64,000 nucleotides of DNA, taken from NCBI GenBank assembly GCA_964554875.1, contig CAZKQJ010000004.1, positions 62,001-126,000 of the forward strand. Direction: 5' to 3'. This DNA is from Marispirochaeta sp964554875 (GTDB lineage Bacteria; Spirochaetota; Spirochaetia; JC444; Marispirochaetaceae). Below are positions 42,515-51,203 of this stretch, piece by piece. The position numbers and the translations under genes are program-made. Numbering within the stretch: the stretch's first letter is position 1; each line of letters starts with the position of its first letter. The notes beneath the pieces were generated by a model. That model was not told the DNA's origin. It saw only the letters and a program-made list of their open reading frames with translations, and made no database searches.

Positions 42515-44065
42515 ATGACTGGATATACAGACGAAGAGACCTCCGGAGAGGAAATCAATCCCGAGGATTATCTGGAAAACTTTAGTCTTCCTGGTTTATA
42601 CCCGTATCAGCGGGCCATAATCGATGAGATCTGTGTCGCCTGCGGCTGCCGACCTGTGAATACAGGCAAGGATGCCCCGGCCCGGGGGCTGATACTGTTA
42701 CCCACCGGAGCAGGAAAGAGTATCTGTTACATGCTTCCCTCCCTGATCATCCCGGGCTACAGCCTGATTATTTACCCCCTGAACGCCCTTATCAGTGATC
42801 AGCTGAAACGCTTTTCCAAGGCTGGAATCAGCGCCCGCTCCCTGGCGGGGGGCATTAAAAAAGCGGCAAAGATTTCCTCCATCGCAGAGGCTGCCAGCGG
42901 CAAAGTGCGTGTTCTGCTGGCGAATCCCGAAAGCCTGCTGGATACGGAAATCCAGACAGCCCTTGCAGAAAACCCTCCCCTTCATGCGGTTTTTGACGAG
43001 GCCCACACCAGCGCCGAATGGGGATACAGCTTTCGCCCCGCCTACCTGAGAGTCTGCAGTTTTATCCGGAACCTTGCCCCGGCCAGGATCAGTGCCTTTA
43101 CCGCCACGGCCTCCCCCGAACTGCTGCCGCAGATGGCGGAGTTGATTTTCGGAGATCAGGGATACAGTCTCCATTCCAGGTCCCCTGCAAAGGATAACAT
43201 AGCCTTCGGTGCTGTTCCCTCGATCTGTCGTGAAGCGGATATCCTTCGCCTTGTTGAAAACTGCCTGACCCCGCCCATGATTATCTTCTGCCGGCGACGC
43301 AGGGATGCAGAGAATACAGCCCGGCTGCTGGCATGCCGACTTAACGATGAGGGCAACGAAAAAGTCCGCTTTTATCATGCCGGTCTCTCGAACGAGGAGA
43401 AACAACAGGTGGAGAGATGGTTCATGAAGGGGGGCAATCTTATTCTCTGTGCAACATGTGCCTTCGGACTTGGGGTAGACTGCCCCGGAGTCCGGAGTGT
43501 CGTTCACCTTGCTCCGCCCCCGTCGGTGGAGGCCTATGTCCAGGAATCCGGCAGGGCAGGACGGGACGGCAAACCCTGCCGGGCCCTGATGCTCTTCGGT
43601 CCGGAAGATCTTGCAGACGAGGGAGAACTCCTGCGGAACAGACGTTACAGGGACCTTGTTTCCGCCTTTCTTTCAAACAAGCGTTGCAGACGAAAGTCCC
43701 TGATGGACCTTTTTTCGACTGACGACAGTCATCCAGCCTGCGGCATCTGCGATGTATGTACCGGTTCTGAACAGCTTACGCCCCATGGTTTTCAGGAGAT
43801 CACCGGACTTGTAAAGGAATTCCCGTTTATGTTCCGTTCCGGGGATGTATCTGATTTACTCAAAGGTTACAGGTCGGTAAATCCGGGAGGAGCAGGCCGA
43901 AAGAGCCGATTCGTCGGCACCCTCAGGGACTGGGATTACAACTGGTGTCAGGAAGCAGTTCAATGCCTTGTATCCTGCGGTACCCTGCGGCGCAAACGCT
44001 TTTCCGGGCGCTTAACGACGGGAAGCGCGAAACGCCTCTACGGGGAGAAAACCCGTCATAGTTGA
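42515..44065 (+). CDS. RecQ-like ATP-dependent DNA helicase
   Basis: 516 residues. Superfamily 2 helicase: Walker A LLPTGAGKSICYMLPS, DEAH box (FDEAHTSAEWGYSFRP), SAFTATASP as motif III, and motif VI QESGRAGRDG. A zinc-binding segment follows (KSLMDLF...CGICDVC), and the C-terminal winged-helix part is shortened; there is no HRDC domain. The N-terminus has an extra segment of about 30 residues. Full RecQ is about 600 residues, so this is a short variant. The start has no clear ribosome site. Role probably in DNA repair or fork rescue. Confidence 0.9.
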   Translation: MTGYTDEETSGEEINPEDYLENFSLPGLYPYQRAIIDEICVACGCRPVNTGKDAPARGLILLPTGAGKSICYMLPSLIIPGYSLIIYPLNALISDQLKRFSKAGISARSLAGGIKKAAKISSIAEAASGKVRVLLANPESLLDTEIQTALAENPPLHAVFDEAHTSAEWGYSFRPAYLRVCSFIRNLAPARISAFTATASPELLPQMAELIFGDQGYSLHSRSPAKDNIAFGAVPSICREADILRLVENCLTPPMIIFCRRRRDAENTARLLACRLNDEGNEKVRFYHAGLSNEEKQQVERWFMKGGNLILCATCAFGLGVDCPGVRSVVHLAPPPSVEAYVQESGRAGRDGKPCRALMLFGPEDLADEGELLRNRRYRDLVSAFLSNKRCRRKSLMDLFSTDDSHPACGICDVCTGSEQLTPHGFQEITGLVKEFPFMFRSGDVSDLLKGYRSVNPGGAGRKSRFVGTLRDWDYNWCQEAVQCLVSCGTLRRKRFSGRLTTGSAKRLYGEKTRHS

Positions 44066-44099
44066 GCCTGCAGCATTTTCTCTGGTACTATATCCGCCA

Positions 44100-44861
44100 A
44101 TGGAAGCAATTATCATGGGATCCGGAACATCCCACGGAGTTCCCGTAGTCGGCTGTTCCTGCAGGGTGTGCCGATCCGAGGACCCGCGGGACAAGCGCAG
44201 CAGGGCTTCTCTCCTTGTCAGGAGCAGGGATATCAACCTGCTTATCGATACCAGCACTGAGTTCCGCATACAGGCCATACGAGAGGGAATCAGCAGTCTG
44301 GATGCTGTTTTTTATACCCATTCCCACGCTGACCATCTGCATGGACTGGACGATATCCGGCCTCTGACAAAAGATCGGCCCATGCCGGTATATGCTGGAG
44401 AATCGACACAGAAGGACATTCGAAAACGCTTTGATTATATCTTCAGCATCCGTCCGGGGCAGAAGGGCGGCGGAAGGCCGAAAATCGAGCTCCGCCCTCT
44501 GGTTCCGGAGGGGGTCACAATCAAGGGGATCAGGATCGTACCGATACCGATTTTTCACGGTGAGTTGCCGATCCTTGGTTTCCGGATCGGGGAGCTTGCC
44601 TATATTACCGACTGCTCACGAATACCCGAGGACTCATATCCTCTTTTACGAGGAATCAAAAAACTGATTATCGGGGCCCTTCGTAAACGTCCCCACCCGA
44701 CCCATTTCTCAATCGACGAGGCCGTGGCGGAGGCTGAAAGAATCGGCCCGGAAAATACATGGCTGACCCACCTCTGTCATGATCACAGTCATGCAGAACT
44801 TCTTGAAATACTTCCCAAAAAAATAGAGCCCGCCTGGGACGGACTCTCTATTTCGTTTTAG
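44100..44861 (+). CDS. PhnP-like metallo-beta-lactamase-fold phosphodiesterase
   Basis: 253 residues. The start MEAIIMGSGTSHGVPVVGC is typical of the PhnP/Lactamase_B_2 group. Cysteines C19, C21 and C24 may form a small zinc site as in PhnP. The metal motif is THSHADHLHGLDD near residue 81. Later ligands are IPIFHGE, YITDCSRI and LTHLCHDH near the C-terminus. PhnP cleaves cyclic ribose phosphates; with no phosphonate genes here the substrate is open. A convergent rpmB terminator lies in its 3' end. Confidence 0.88.
   Translation: MEAIIMGSGTSHGVPVVGCSCRVCRSEDPRDKRSRASLLVRSRDINLLIDTSTEFRIQAIREGISSLDAVFYTHSHADHLHGLDDIRPLTKDRPMPVYAGESTQKDIRKRFDYIFSIRPGQKGGGRPKIELRPLVPEGVTIKGIRIVPIPIFHGELPILGFRIGELAYITDCSRIPEDSYPLLRGIKKLIIGALRKRPHPTHFSIDEAVAEAERIGPENTWLTHLCHDHSHAELLEILPKKIEPAWDGLSISF
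44817..44853 (-). terminator. Rho-independent terminator of rpmB, inside the convergent gene
   Basis: On the minus strand: AAATAGAG, AGT, CCG, loop TCCCAGG, CGG, G, CTCTATTT, then a run of T (seven A on the plus strand at 44817-44823). It ends rpmB transcription 86 bases after its stop and lies in the last codons of the PhnP-like gene. Weak T-richness on the other side could also stop the plus-strand transcript. Confidence 0.7.
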
Positions 44862-44938
44862 CTTGTTGTGCGGTTCAGTAAGGAAATCCACGGCTAACCG
44901 CCCCGCACCGGATACGGGCCCAGGGCGACGCCTGCCGA

Positions 44939-45127
44939 TTACGCTTTTACGACCTTACCGGAACGCAGGCAGCTGGTGCACACCCGCAGGGTTTTCTTAC
45001 CTGTTCCGACAAGGGCCTTTACCTTGACGATATTCGGCTTCCATACGCGGCGGGTTTTGTTGTGCGCATGGCTCACGTTGTTGCCCGCAACAGTTCCTTT
45101 TCCGCAGATATCACATCTTCGGGCCAT
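44939..45127 (-). CDS. rpmB: 50S ribosomal protein L28
   Basis: 62 residues: MARRCDICGKGTVAGNNVSH with the zinc-type CxxC, then RRVWKPNIVKVKAL and the second CxxC (RVCTSCLRSG). The ATG at 45127 follows AGGTGGAG. An in-frame ATG three codons upstream is ignored because the protein starts canonically here. It has its own promoter and terminator. The 77 bases on its 3' side contain no other gene. Confidence 0.96.
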   Translation of the reverse strand: MARRCDICGKGTVAGNNVSHAHNKTRRVWKPNIVKVKALVGTGKKTLRVCTSCLRSGKVVKA

Positions 45128-45164
45128 TGTCTCCACCTCAGTTTAGTTAAAAATAATGCAATGC

Positions 45165-45193
45165 AATCTATCAGATAGCCAATAATTTGTAAA
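45165..45193 (-). promoter_or_regulatory. Likely rpmB promoter
   Basis: Minus-strand -35 TTTACA (45193-45188), 17-base spacer, -10 TAGATT (45170-45165), 5 bases after the nrdJ stop. Confidence 0.55.
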
Positions 45194-45197
45194 GTAC

Positions 45198-48100
45198 TCA
45201 ACTGCAGCCGGTTGTTCCTCCGCAGGTTTCACACTTCAGGCAGGTTCCGTTCCTCACCAGGGTAAAATGCCCGCAGGATGGACAGGGGTCTCCCTCGTAG
45301 CCGCGAAAACGTGCCTCCCGGGCGAATCTGCCGGCCTGATACTCGACTTCCGCTGCTCCGTTTCCGCCGTTATTAGTGCTTTGAGTACTGGTGGTCTCGG
45401 TGGAATCGAGGTCTGCAGGTTTTACCTGGGCCAGATCCGTCCGGTGCAGGTAGGTTAAAGCAAGATCCCTGAATATGAAGTCCAGGACCGAGGTGGCCAT
45501 TTTGATATTGTCATGCCCCTGTACAATACCGTTGGGTTCGAAGCGGGCGAAGGTAAAGGCATCGACATACTCCTTCAGAGGAACGCCGTACTGAAGCCCC
45601 AGAGATACAGCTATGGCAAAACTGTTCAGCAGGGACCGGAATGCTGCTCCTTCCTTGTGCATATCGAGGAAAATCTCTCCAAGACTTCCGTCGCTGTAAT
45701 TTCCGGTTCGCAGGAACAGACTGTGTCCGCCTATCTTGGCCTTCTGGGTGTAGCCGTCCCTTCGGTTGGGAAGCAGTTTCCGCCCTCTGACGGGCTGACT
45801 GCCAATCGGCATCCCGATGTTCCGGGATTTCTCAGGTCCCGTCTCGCGGCTGATTCTCAGGATTGCATCCGCAACCTTGTCGGCACCGGGGCTCAAGGAG
45901 GAGAGAGGCTGACTCAGTTTTGATCCGTCCCGGTACAGGGCAATGGATTTCAGCATCCGTTTCCAGGCCATAAAATGGGCTCCCTTCACATCCTCGATGC
46001 TGGCTCCGGCGGGCATGTTGATGGTCTTTGATATGGCCCCGGAAACAAATGGCTGAACAGCCGCCATCATCTCTATATGCGCCTGCCAGGAAATGCTCCG
46101 TTGGCCCCTGCGTCCTCCCGGTGAAGCGGTATCGAAAACGGGAAGATCTTCCTCCCGGAGATGGGGAGCCCCTTCGAGGGTCATGGTACCGCAGGCGTAA
46201 TCCTCGGCTGTCTCTATTTCTTCCCTGGAGAATCCGAGATGAGCCAGCAGATCGAATCCCGGCAGATTGTAGGTGGCGGCAGGGACGTTCAGGACATTAC
46301 GGTAAAAATCATCTCCCAGCACATAGGGCTGAAAACAGCCCCCCAGGGAGACCGAGGATTTCAGCGCGGCATCTATTTTATCCAGTTCCTCCGGGCCGAA
46401 CCCCTTGTCCGCCAGACTGTCCCTGTTAATTACAGGTGCCCCTTCCAGGGTTCCATGGCCCAGGCAGTAATCGATTATCTCCTCCCGTTGGGTATCGTCG
46501 TAGTCCAGGGCAGCCAGGGCCGGGAGTATTGACTGGTTGATTATCTTGAAGTAGCCCCCCCCGGCGAGTTTCTTGAACTTGACCAGGGCAAAGTCCGGTT
46601 CGATTCCGGTTGTGTCGCAGTCCATGAGAAGTCCGATAGTACCCGTTGGTGCAATAGCGGAAACCTGGGCGTTCCGGTATCCGTGGACCTCTCCGAGTTC
46701 AAGGGCCCGGTTCCAGGCGGAGACAGCTGCTTCCCGTAGATAGGTGGGACATTTTTCCCCGTCAATGCCGTCGGGGAAAACGGAAAGTCCCTCGTACTCC
46801 TCCTCTTTACTGTTGAGGGCCGCCCGTCGGTGATTACGTACAACCTTGAGCATGGAATCCCGGTTATCCTCGAACCGCGGAAAAGGTCCCGCCTGGGCGG
46901 CAATCTCGGCGGAAAAAGCGTAGGCCTCGCCGGAGATAATCGCGGAAATGGCTCCGGCAATTGAACGTCCCTCTTCGCTGTCGTAGGCTCTTCCCATTAC
47001 CATAAGAAGCGTCCCGAGATTGGCGAAGCCCAGCCCCAGGGTTCGGTACTCGTAGCTCAGGCGGGCCACCTTCTCCGAGGGAAACTGTGCCATGTAGACG
47101 GAAATCTCGAGAATCAGGGTCCAGAGCCGTACGGCGTGCCTGAACTCATCTACCTTGAACGTACCAAAATCGGGGTCATAAAATCGCATGAGGTTTAAGG
47201 ATGCAAGGTTGCAGGCGGTATTATCCAGGAACATGTACTCGCTGCAGGGATTGGAACCCCGAATCTCTCCCCCTGCGGGACAAGTATGCCATTCGTTTAT
47301 GGTGGAATGAAACTGCAGTCCCGGATCGGCGCATTTCCATGCAGCCCGGGCAATCTGATCCCAGAGCTCCCGGGCACGAACGCTTTTTAGCTCTTGTCCG
47401 TCGGTTCGGGCCGTCAGGGGATAATCCCGGTCCTGGAGAACCGCTTCCATGAATTCCTGGGTAATTCGTACGGAATTATTGGACGCCTGTCCGCTTACGG
47501 TAGTATAGGCCTCACCCTGCCAGTCGGTATCGAAGATCTCAAAATCCGGAAGTTCCCCCTCTTCGTCGGCCATTCTGACCAGAGGATATATAAATGGCTG
47601 GGGAATCTCATCTTCCAGGGCTGCCTTTATGGCTGTTTTCAGCGCCGGATTTCGATCCGGATCGGTCCGGTGGGAATCCTCTCCCTTGAAGTCCCGGACT
47701 GCAGTCAAAAGGGCCGCGGCGTGGACGGAAATCTTTCTGCTTCCTGCGGTCATGCAGGCAACCTTGTACTCCTCTTTCATTTTCCAGTCTATGAACTTTT
47801 CAATATCCGGATGGTCCGCATCGAGAATGACCATTTTCGCCGCCCTGCGGGTTGTTCCCCCGCTCTTTATGGCCGAGGCCGAGCGGTCGGCAATTTTCAG
47901 AAAGGAGAGCAGCCCCGAGGATACTCCCCCGCCGCTCAAAGCTTCTCCTTCGGCGCGTATTTTGGAAAAGTTCGATCCCGTACCGGAACCGTATTTGAAG
48001 AGCCGGGCCTCCCGGGTAACCAGATCCAGGATACCTTCGTCGCTTACAAGGTTGTCCTCCACGTCCATAATAAAACAGGCATGGGGCTGCGGCCTTTTAT

Positions 48101-48587
48101 AGGCACTTGAGGACTTTTTGAGCTTTCCCGAATCAGGATCAACATAGTAGTGCCCCTGGGGTGGTCCCTCGATTCCGTAGGCCTCGTAAAGTCCGGTATT
48201 GAACCACTGGGGTGAATTGGGTGCCCCCATCTGGCGGGCGAGCATATACCGGACCTCATCGTAGAAGGCCCTGCCGTCTTCCGGGCTGTCGAAATATCCG
48301 GCCCGGTCTCCCCAGTTGCGCCATGCCTCGGCCAGACGGTGGAAAACCTGGCGGGCATCGTTCTCACCCCCCGTCCCGCCGTTCCCGTCGGGAACACCGG
48401 CTTTTCGAAAATATTTCTGTGCCATTATGTCCGTGGCTATCTGAGACCATCCGGAAGGAACTACCACATCCTTCTGCTGAAAAATCAGCCCTCCGTCGGG
48501 ATTTCGTATTTCGGATTCCCGGGAGCTCCACTCTATTCCCTCGTAGGGATCACCGGAGGTACCGGTAAACAGTCGCGTAATCTTCAT
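45198..48587 (-). CDS. nrdJ: Adenosylcobalamin-dependent ribonucleotide reductase (class II)
   Basis: 1129 residues. It reduces ribonucleotides to deoxyribonucleotides using vitamin B12, independent of oxygen. Blocks of the large NrdJ family are present: GSGTGSNFSKIRAEGE, the RAAKMVILDADHPDIEKFI loop (in parts), and NPCSEYMFLDNTACNLASLN with the active-site cysteine, and GTIGLLMDCDTTGIEP. The C-terminus has a zinc ribbon-type tail (CPSCGHF...CLKCETCGGTTGCS) that serves as the redox tail. No ATP cone is evident at the N-terminus. Strong GGAGGGG site before the ATG. Two NrdR-box-like sites lie at 48658-48705. No second nrd gene is in the window. Confidence 0.95.
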   Translation of the reverse strand: MKITRLFTGTSGDPYEGIEWSSRESEIRNPDGGLIFQQKDVVVPSGWSQIATDIMAQKYFRKAGVPDGNGGTGGENDARQVFHRLAEAWRNWGDRAGYFDSPEDGRAFYDEVRYMLARQMGAPNSPQWFNTGLYEAYGIEGPPQGHYYVDPDSGKLKKSSSAYKRPQPHACFIMDVEDNLVSDEGILDLVTREARLFKYGSGTGSNFSKIRAEGEALSGGGVSSGLLSFLKIADRSASAIKSGGTTRRAAKMVILDADHPDIEKFIDWKMKEEYKVACMTAGSRKISVHAAALLTAVRDFKGEDSHRTDPDRNPALKTAIKAALEDEIPQPFIYPLVRMADEEGELPDFEIFDTDWQGEAYTTVSGQASNNSVRITQEFMEAVLQDRDYPLTARTDGQELKSVRARELWDQIARAAWKCADPGLQFHSTINEWHTCPAGGEIRGSNPCSEYMFLDNTACNLASLNLMRFYDPDFGTFKVDEFRHAVRLWTLILEISVYMAQFPSEKVARLSYEYRTLGLGFANLGTLLMVMGRAYDSEEGRSIAGAISAIISGEAYAFSAEIAAQAGPFPRFEDNRDSMLKVVRNHRRAALNSKEEEYEGLSVFPDGIDGEKCPTYLREAAVSAWNRALELGEVHGYRNAQVSAIAPTGTIGLLMDCDTTGIEPDFALVKFKKLAGGGYFKIINQSILPALAALDYDDTQREEIIDYCLGHGTLEGAPVINRDSLADKGFGPEELDKIDAALKSSVSLGGCFQPYVLGDDFYRNVLNVPAATYNLPGFDLLAHLGFSREEIETAEDYACGTMTLEGAPHLREEDLPVFDTASPGGRRGQRSISWQAHIEMMAAVQPFVSGAISKTINMPAGASIEDVKGAHFMAWKRMLKSIALYRDGSKLSQPLSSLSPGADKVADAILRISRETGPEKSRNIGMPIGSQPVRGRKLLPNRRDGYTQKAKIGGHSLFLRTGNYSDGSLGEIFLDMHKEGAAFRSLLNSFAIAVSLGLQYGVPLKEYVDAFTFARFEPNGIVQGHDNIKMATSVLDFIFRDLALTYLHRTDLAQVKPADLDSTETTSTQSTNNGGNGAAEVEYQAGRFAREARFRGYEGDPCPSCGHFTLVRNGTCLKCETCGGTTGCS

Positions 48588-48657
48588 ATCCCCTCCACTA
48601 TTTGTGTTTCGCGAACCTACAAGATACGTAAAAAGCAGACCAATGGCAAGGGTTGCA

Positions 48658-48705
48658 ACGCTACATATGGCGCGATTTTACTTGAGACAACACTACATCA
48701 AGTGT
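48658..48705 (-). promoter_or_regulatory. Pair of NrdR-box-like operators ahead of nrdJ
   Basis: Two 16-base dyads, read on the minus strand: ACACTTGATGTAGTGT (48705-48690) and GCGCCATATGTAGCGT (48673-48658), separated by exactly 16 bases (32 bases centre to centre, three helical turns). Both fit the NrdR consensus ACACWATATWTWGTGT-type dyad, the first best in its arms and the second best in its centre. NrdR is the repressor of ribonucleotide reductase genes. Confidence 0.8.
48662..48690 (-). promoter_or_regulatory. Likely nrdJ promoter
   Basis: Minus-strand -35 TTGTCT (48690-48685), 17-base spacer, -10 TATGTA (48667-48662). The -10 falls inside the proximal NrdR-like box and the -35 touches the distal one, the arrangement expected for repression. 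No cobalamin riboswitch is visible in the 119-base gap. Confidence 0.6.
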
Positions 48706-48706
48706 A

Positions 48707-50371
48707 CTAATAGAGATATTTCAGGTTTTCCAGATCTCCGCCCAGCAAGCCCAGGGAGGCGCTGACATATTCCTCCAAAAAGGCTGCGGAGTCTTCGAAA
48801 TGCCTGGGAAATTTCGCGGTCAATTCATCTATCAGATCAGCAGACTCGGGGTACAGCCTGGCCATTCGAGGCAGGGTATGATCGTTAAAATAGGCCCTGG
48901 CGCGGAATACAGGTTGTTGAAGCAGGTATGCCTGCAGCTCGTTCTGCACCAGGTAGCTGTCTGCCGGATCATAACCCCTCCAGCGAAGAAATACCCGCCA
49001 GAACTCCTTTTCCACAGGAGCAAAGCTGTCCCACAGACGGGCCGTGTGCTCCCGGTAGCCGGGATCGGTAAAAAAGAGACCGTGGAACCCCTCGTGGGTA
49101 AGAAAAAGCCGCCTCAGATAGCCCATGGACTCCCTGCTTATGGATATCACCGCTCCATTATGAAAGCCGTATCCCCCTTCTCCGTTTCTGAAGATAATCC
49201 CCTCGGCAAGAAGGATATCCCGCAGCTCAAGTTCCTCGGGATTGAGAGTAAACCCGGTTTCCAGAGCGCTGCTGAAGAAACGGGCAAGGTCCTCCGCCCG
49301 ATAGTCATGGGCGTTCCATCCGTGGAGCTCCCGAAGCTCCGGATTCGTAAGCAGCCTTCCCTGGTAACCGTCTTTCTCCACGAAAAAAGCAAGCCGTTTG
49401 AGAAAAGCGGCCTGTGTATCGTAATCGATAAAATCAAATACAAGAACCTGCGGTTCCACGGTCCACCGGAAAAGCTCGTACTCTCTTTTGCGCCATTTTT
49501 CCCGGGGATACCGAAGAATGGATGCAAAATCCATGAGGATGGGTTCGTGCATGGCAGGTGCCTGCCGGATGCCGAAGGTCTCGATGGATGTGCCGGGCCC
49601 CTGCAGAGTTATGCTGGCAGGGACGAAACCAAGGGAGGATGGATAGAGATTAAGGCTTCCGTACCTGTCCGGCCGGCGAAGTTTCATTTCCCGAAGTTCT
49701 CCTTCCGCATCCTTTAAGCCGAGAACAAGTTCATCCCCGGCCTCCGTGCGTATCCCGATCTGCAAAATATCCGCCGCGGAAGAACCTGCAAGTTCCTTTG
49801 CAACCAGGACTTGCGCTTTCATGGTGGAGACATCTGACAGAACTCGTATGCCATGGCTTATCAGGGCCGGATTGCCGGTAAAATCGGCACCGGTAAAACT
49901 GTCCTCCACCCCGCTTCCGATAATCCTGAGTGAGCCTTCCGGTGCATCGGTTTCCAGCTGGAAACCCTCGAAAAGGGCATTTCTGTCCAGGGGATACCGG
50001 AACTCGACCTCCCTGCTCCTCAGATCCGGCAGATCCGCAAACATGTACTCTCCGTCAATCTTGAGACGAAGCGTCAGAGGACAATCGGCGGCGTAGACAA
50101 TAAAAAAGGAGCGTCCGGGGTCACGGATTTCCAGGCCCTGCTTGAGACTGTAAAAGGGAGTCGAAAGTTTTCCGTTCAATGGAATCAGATCATTACCGTT
50201 TTGATCCCGGCCCCATGGATCGGCGACGAGCTCCCGCTTGAGACCCGAATACTCGATAAAGTGAAAGCTCTCGACACTGTTGTGAACACAGCCTTCAAAT
50301 ACCAGGATCAGCAGGAGTAAGCTGACAAGAGAAGAGAGTAGATATACACCTCTGTGTGATTTCGTATTCAT
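48707..50371 (-). CDS. Lipoprotein with HEGFH zinc-metallopeptidase motif, unknown function
   Basis: 554 residues. The signal peptide ends at a lipobox-like VFEGC (Cys about 28), so it is probably a lipoprotein. The first 250 residues are rich in beta strands and seem to be recognition or carbohydrate-binding-like domains. At residues 426-430 there is HEGFH, an HExxH zinc site, and NELQAY with Glu about 478 as a likely third ligand (gluzincin-like). No peptidase family is recognised with certainty. The ATG overlaps the stop of the next gene upstream by 4 bases. Downstream, the gene stops one base before the distal NrdR box. Confidence 0.72.
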   Translation of the reverse strand: MNTKSHRGVYLLSSLVSLLLLILVFEGCVHNSVESFHFIEYSGLKRELVADPWGRDQNGNDLIPLNGKLSTPFYSLKQGLEIRDPGRSFFIVYAADCPLTLRLKIDGEYMFADLPDLRSREVEFRYPLDRNALFEGFQLETDAPEGSLRIIGSGVEDSFTGADFTGNPALISHGIRVLSDVSTMKAQVLVAKELAGSSAADILQIGIRTEAGDELVLGLKDAEGELREMKLRRPDRYGSLNLYPSSLGFVPASITLQGPGTSIETFGIRQAPAMHEPILMDFASILRYPREKWRKREYELFRWTVEPQVLVFDFIDYDTQAAFLKRLAFFVEKDGYQGRLLTNPELRELHGWNAHDYRAEDLARFFSSALETGFTLNPEELELRDILLAEGIIFRNGEGGYGFHNGAVISISRESMGYLRRLFLTHEGFHGLFFTDPGYREHTARLWDSFAPVEKEFWRVFLRWRGYDPADSYLVQNELQAYLLQQPVFRARAYFNDHTLPRMARLYPESADLIDELTAKFPRHFEDSAAFLEEYVSASLGLLGGDLENLKYLY

Positions 50372-51144
50372 TCCGACATCATGGGTAAAATACTCTTTAG
50401 AAGGAGTTCCGCCAACTCCTGTTTACGGGACGGCGGAAATTCGTCGCTTTCGTGAACGATACTGTAGAAACGGCCCCGAAAATTCTCCGGCAGATCAGGT
50501 AATTCCAGGACCCTTTGGTAGAGGTCCCGCCCCGACGGTTCAAATCGTCTGTTCAGGACGAACATGATGGAAGAGAGGTTTTTCAGGTATCCCGCCATGG
50601 AAATGATATAGAACAGCCAGTCGTCCCGAATAACGGCTGCCTGAAGATCCGACAGGTAGTGCTCCGCAGCGGCAAAACTGCTCTCCTCAAGGGCTTTCCA
50701 GAACTCCCCGGGCAGGTTTTTCAGTTTTTCCCTGGTTCTCTCGATCCATTCACTTTCAGCATGAAGCACCCGGTACGTGGACAGGCGGTAAAAGATGTAG
50801 GTACCGGACTGCCTGAAGATCCAGAGCCGTTCATCGGCGTGACGAAGGTCGGAATCGATACGATCGATGTCCTTGTATTCCACCCGCACGGGAATGGAAT
50901 CTATTATGAACCTGTCCTTGCTCGATACATTGGAGGATTCAAAAGCTCCCGCATCGGAAAAGGTCTGTATGCGCTGATTAAGATCGGGCAGAGAACCGCG
51001 ATAAAAAACATCAAAACTCATGAAGAAATAGGGGTCCGTGGGGTCCATCTCCGCGAACTCCGCCAGGGTGATGGTATCCACACCTTCCCAGGCTGCAAGA
51101 CGGCCGCTCAAATCCCGGGCAATTTTTTCTACTCGTCGTTTCAT
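50368..51144 (-). CDS. Protein of unknown function
   Basis: 258 residues, soluble, no signal peptide, mixed alpha/beta with a helical C-terminal half. The N-terminal part (DPYFFMSFDVFYRGSLPD near residue 36) is faintly like a nucleotidyltransferase strand-turn, but I cannot assign it. It overlaps the downstream lipoprotein gene by 4 bases, so the pair is co-translated. Divergent from the gene at 51204. Confidence 0.65.
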   Translation of the reverse strand: MKRRVEKIARDLSGRLAAWEGVDTITLAEFAEMDPTDPYFFMSFDVFYRGSLPDLNQRIQTFSDAGAFESSNVSSKDRFIIDSIPVRVEYKDIDRIDSDLRHADERLWIFRQSGTYIFYRLSTYRVLHAESEWIERTREKLKNLPGEFWKALEESSFAAAEHYLSDLQAAVIRDDWLFYIISMAGYLKNLSSIMFVLNRRFEPSGRDLYQRVLELPDLPENFRGRFYSIVHESDEFPPSRKQELAELLLKSILPMMSE

Positions 51145-51203
51145 GCGGATATAGTATCATAACTGGCTTTACCCTTGAAAGATGCTATGGCACAATCCTC
51201 CTG

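Noticed and set aside
42698..43507. 269-codon frame antisense to the RecQ-like gene
   Set aside because: No domain, no ribosome site, fully inside a clear helicase gene.
48588..48706. Cobalamin riboswitch upstream of nrdJ
   Set aside because: The gap is only 119 bases and has no B12-box-like sequence or long structured leader; NrdR-like dyads explain it better.
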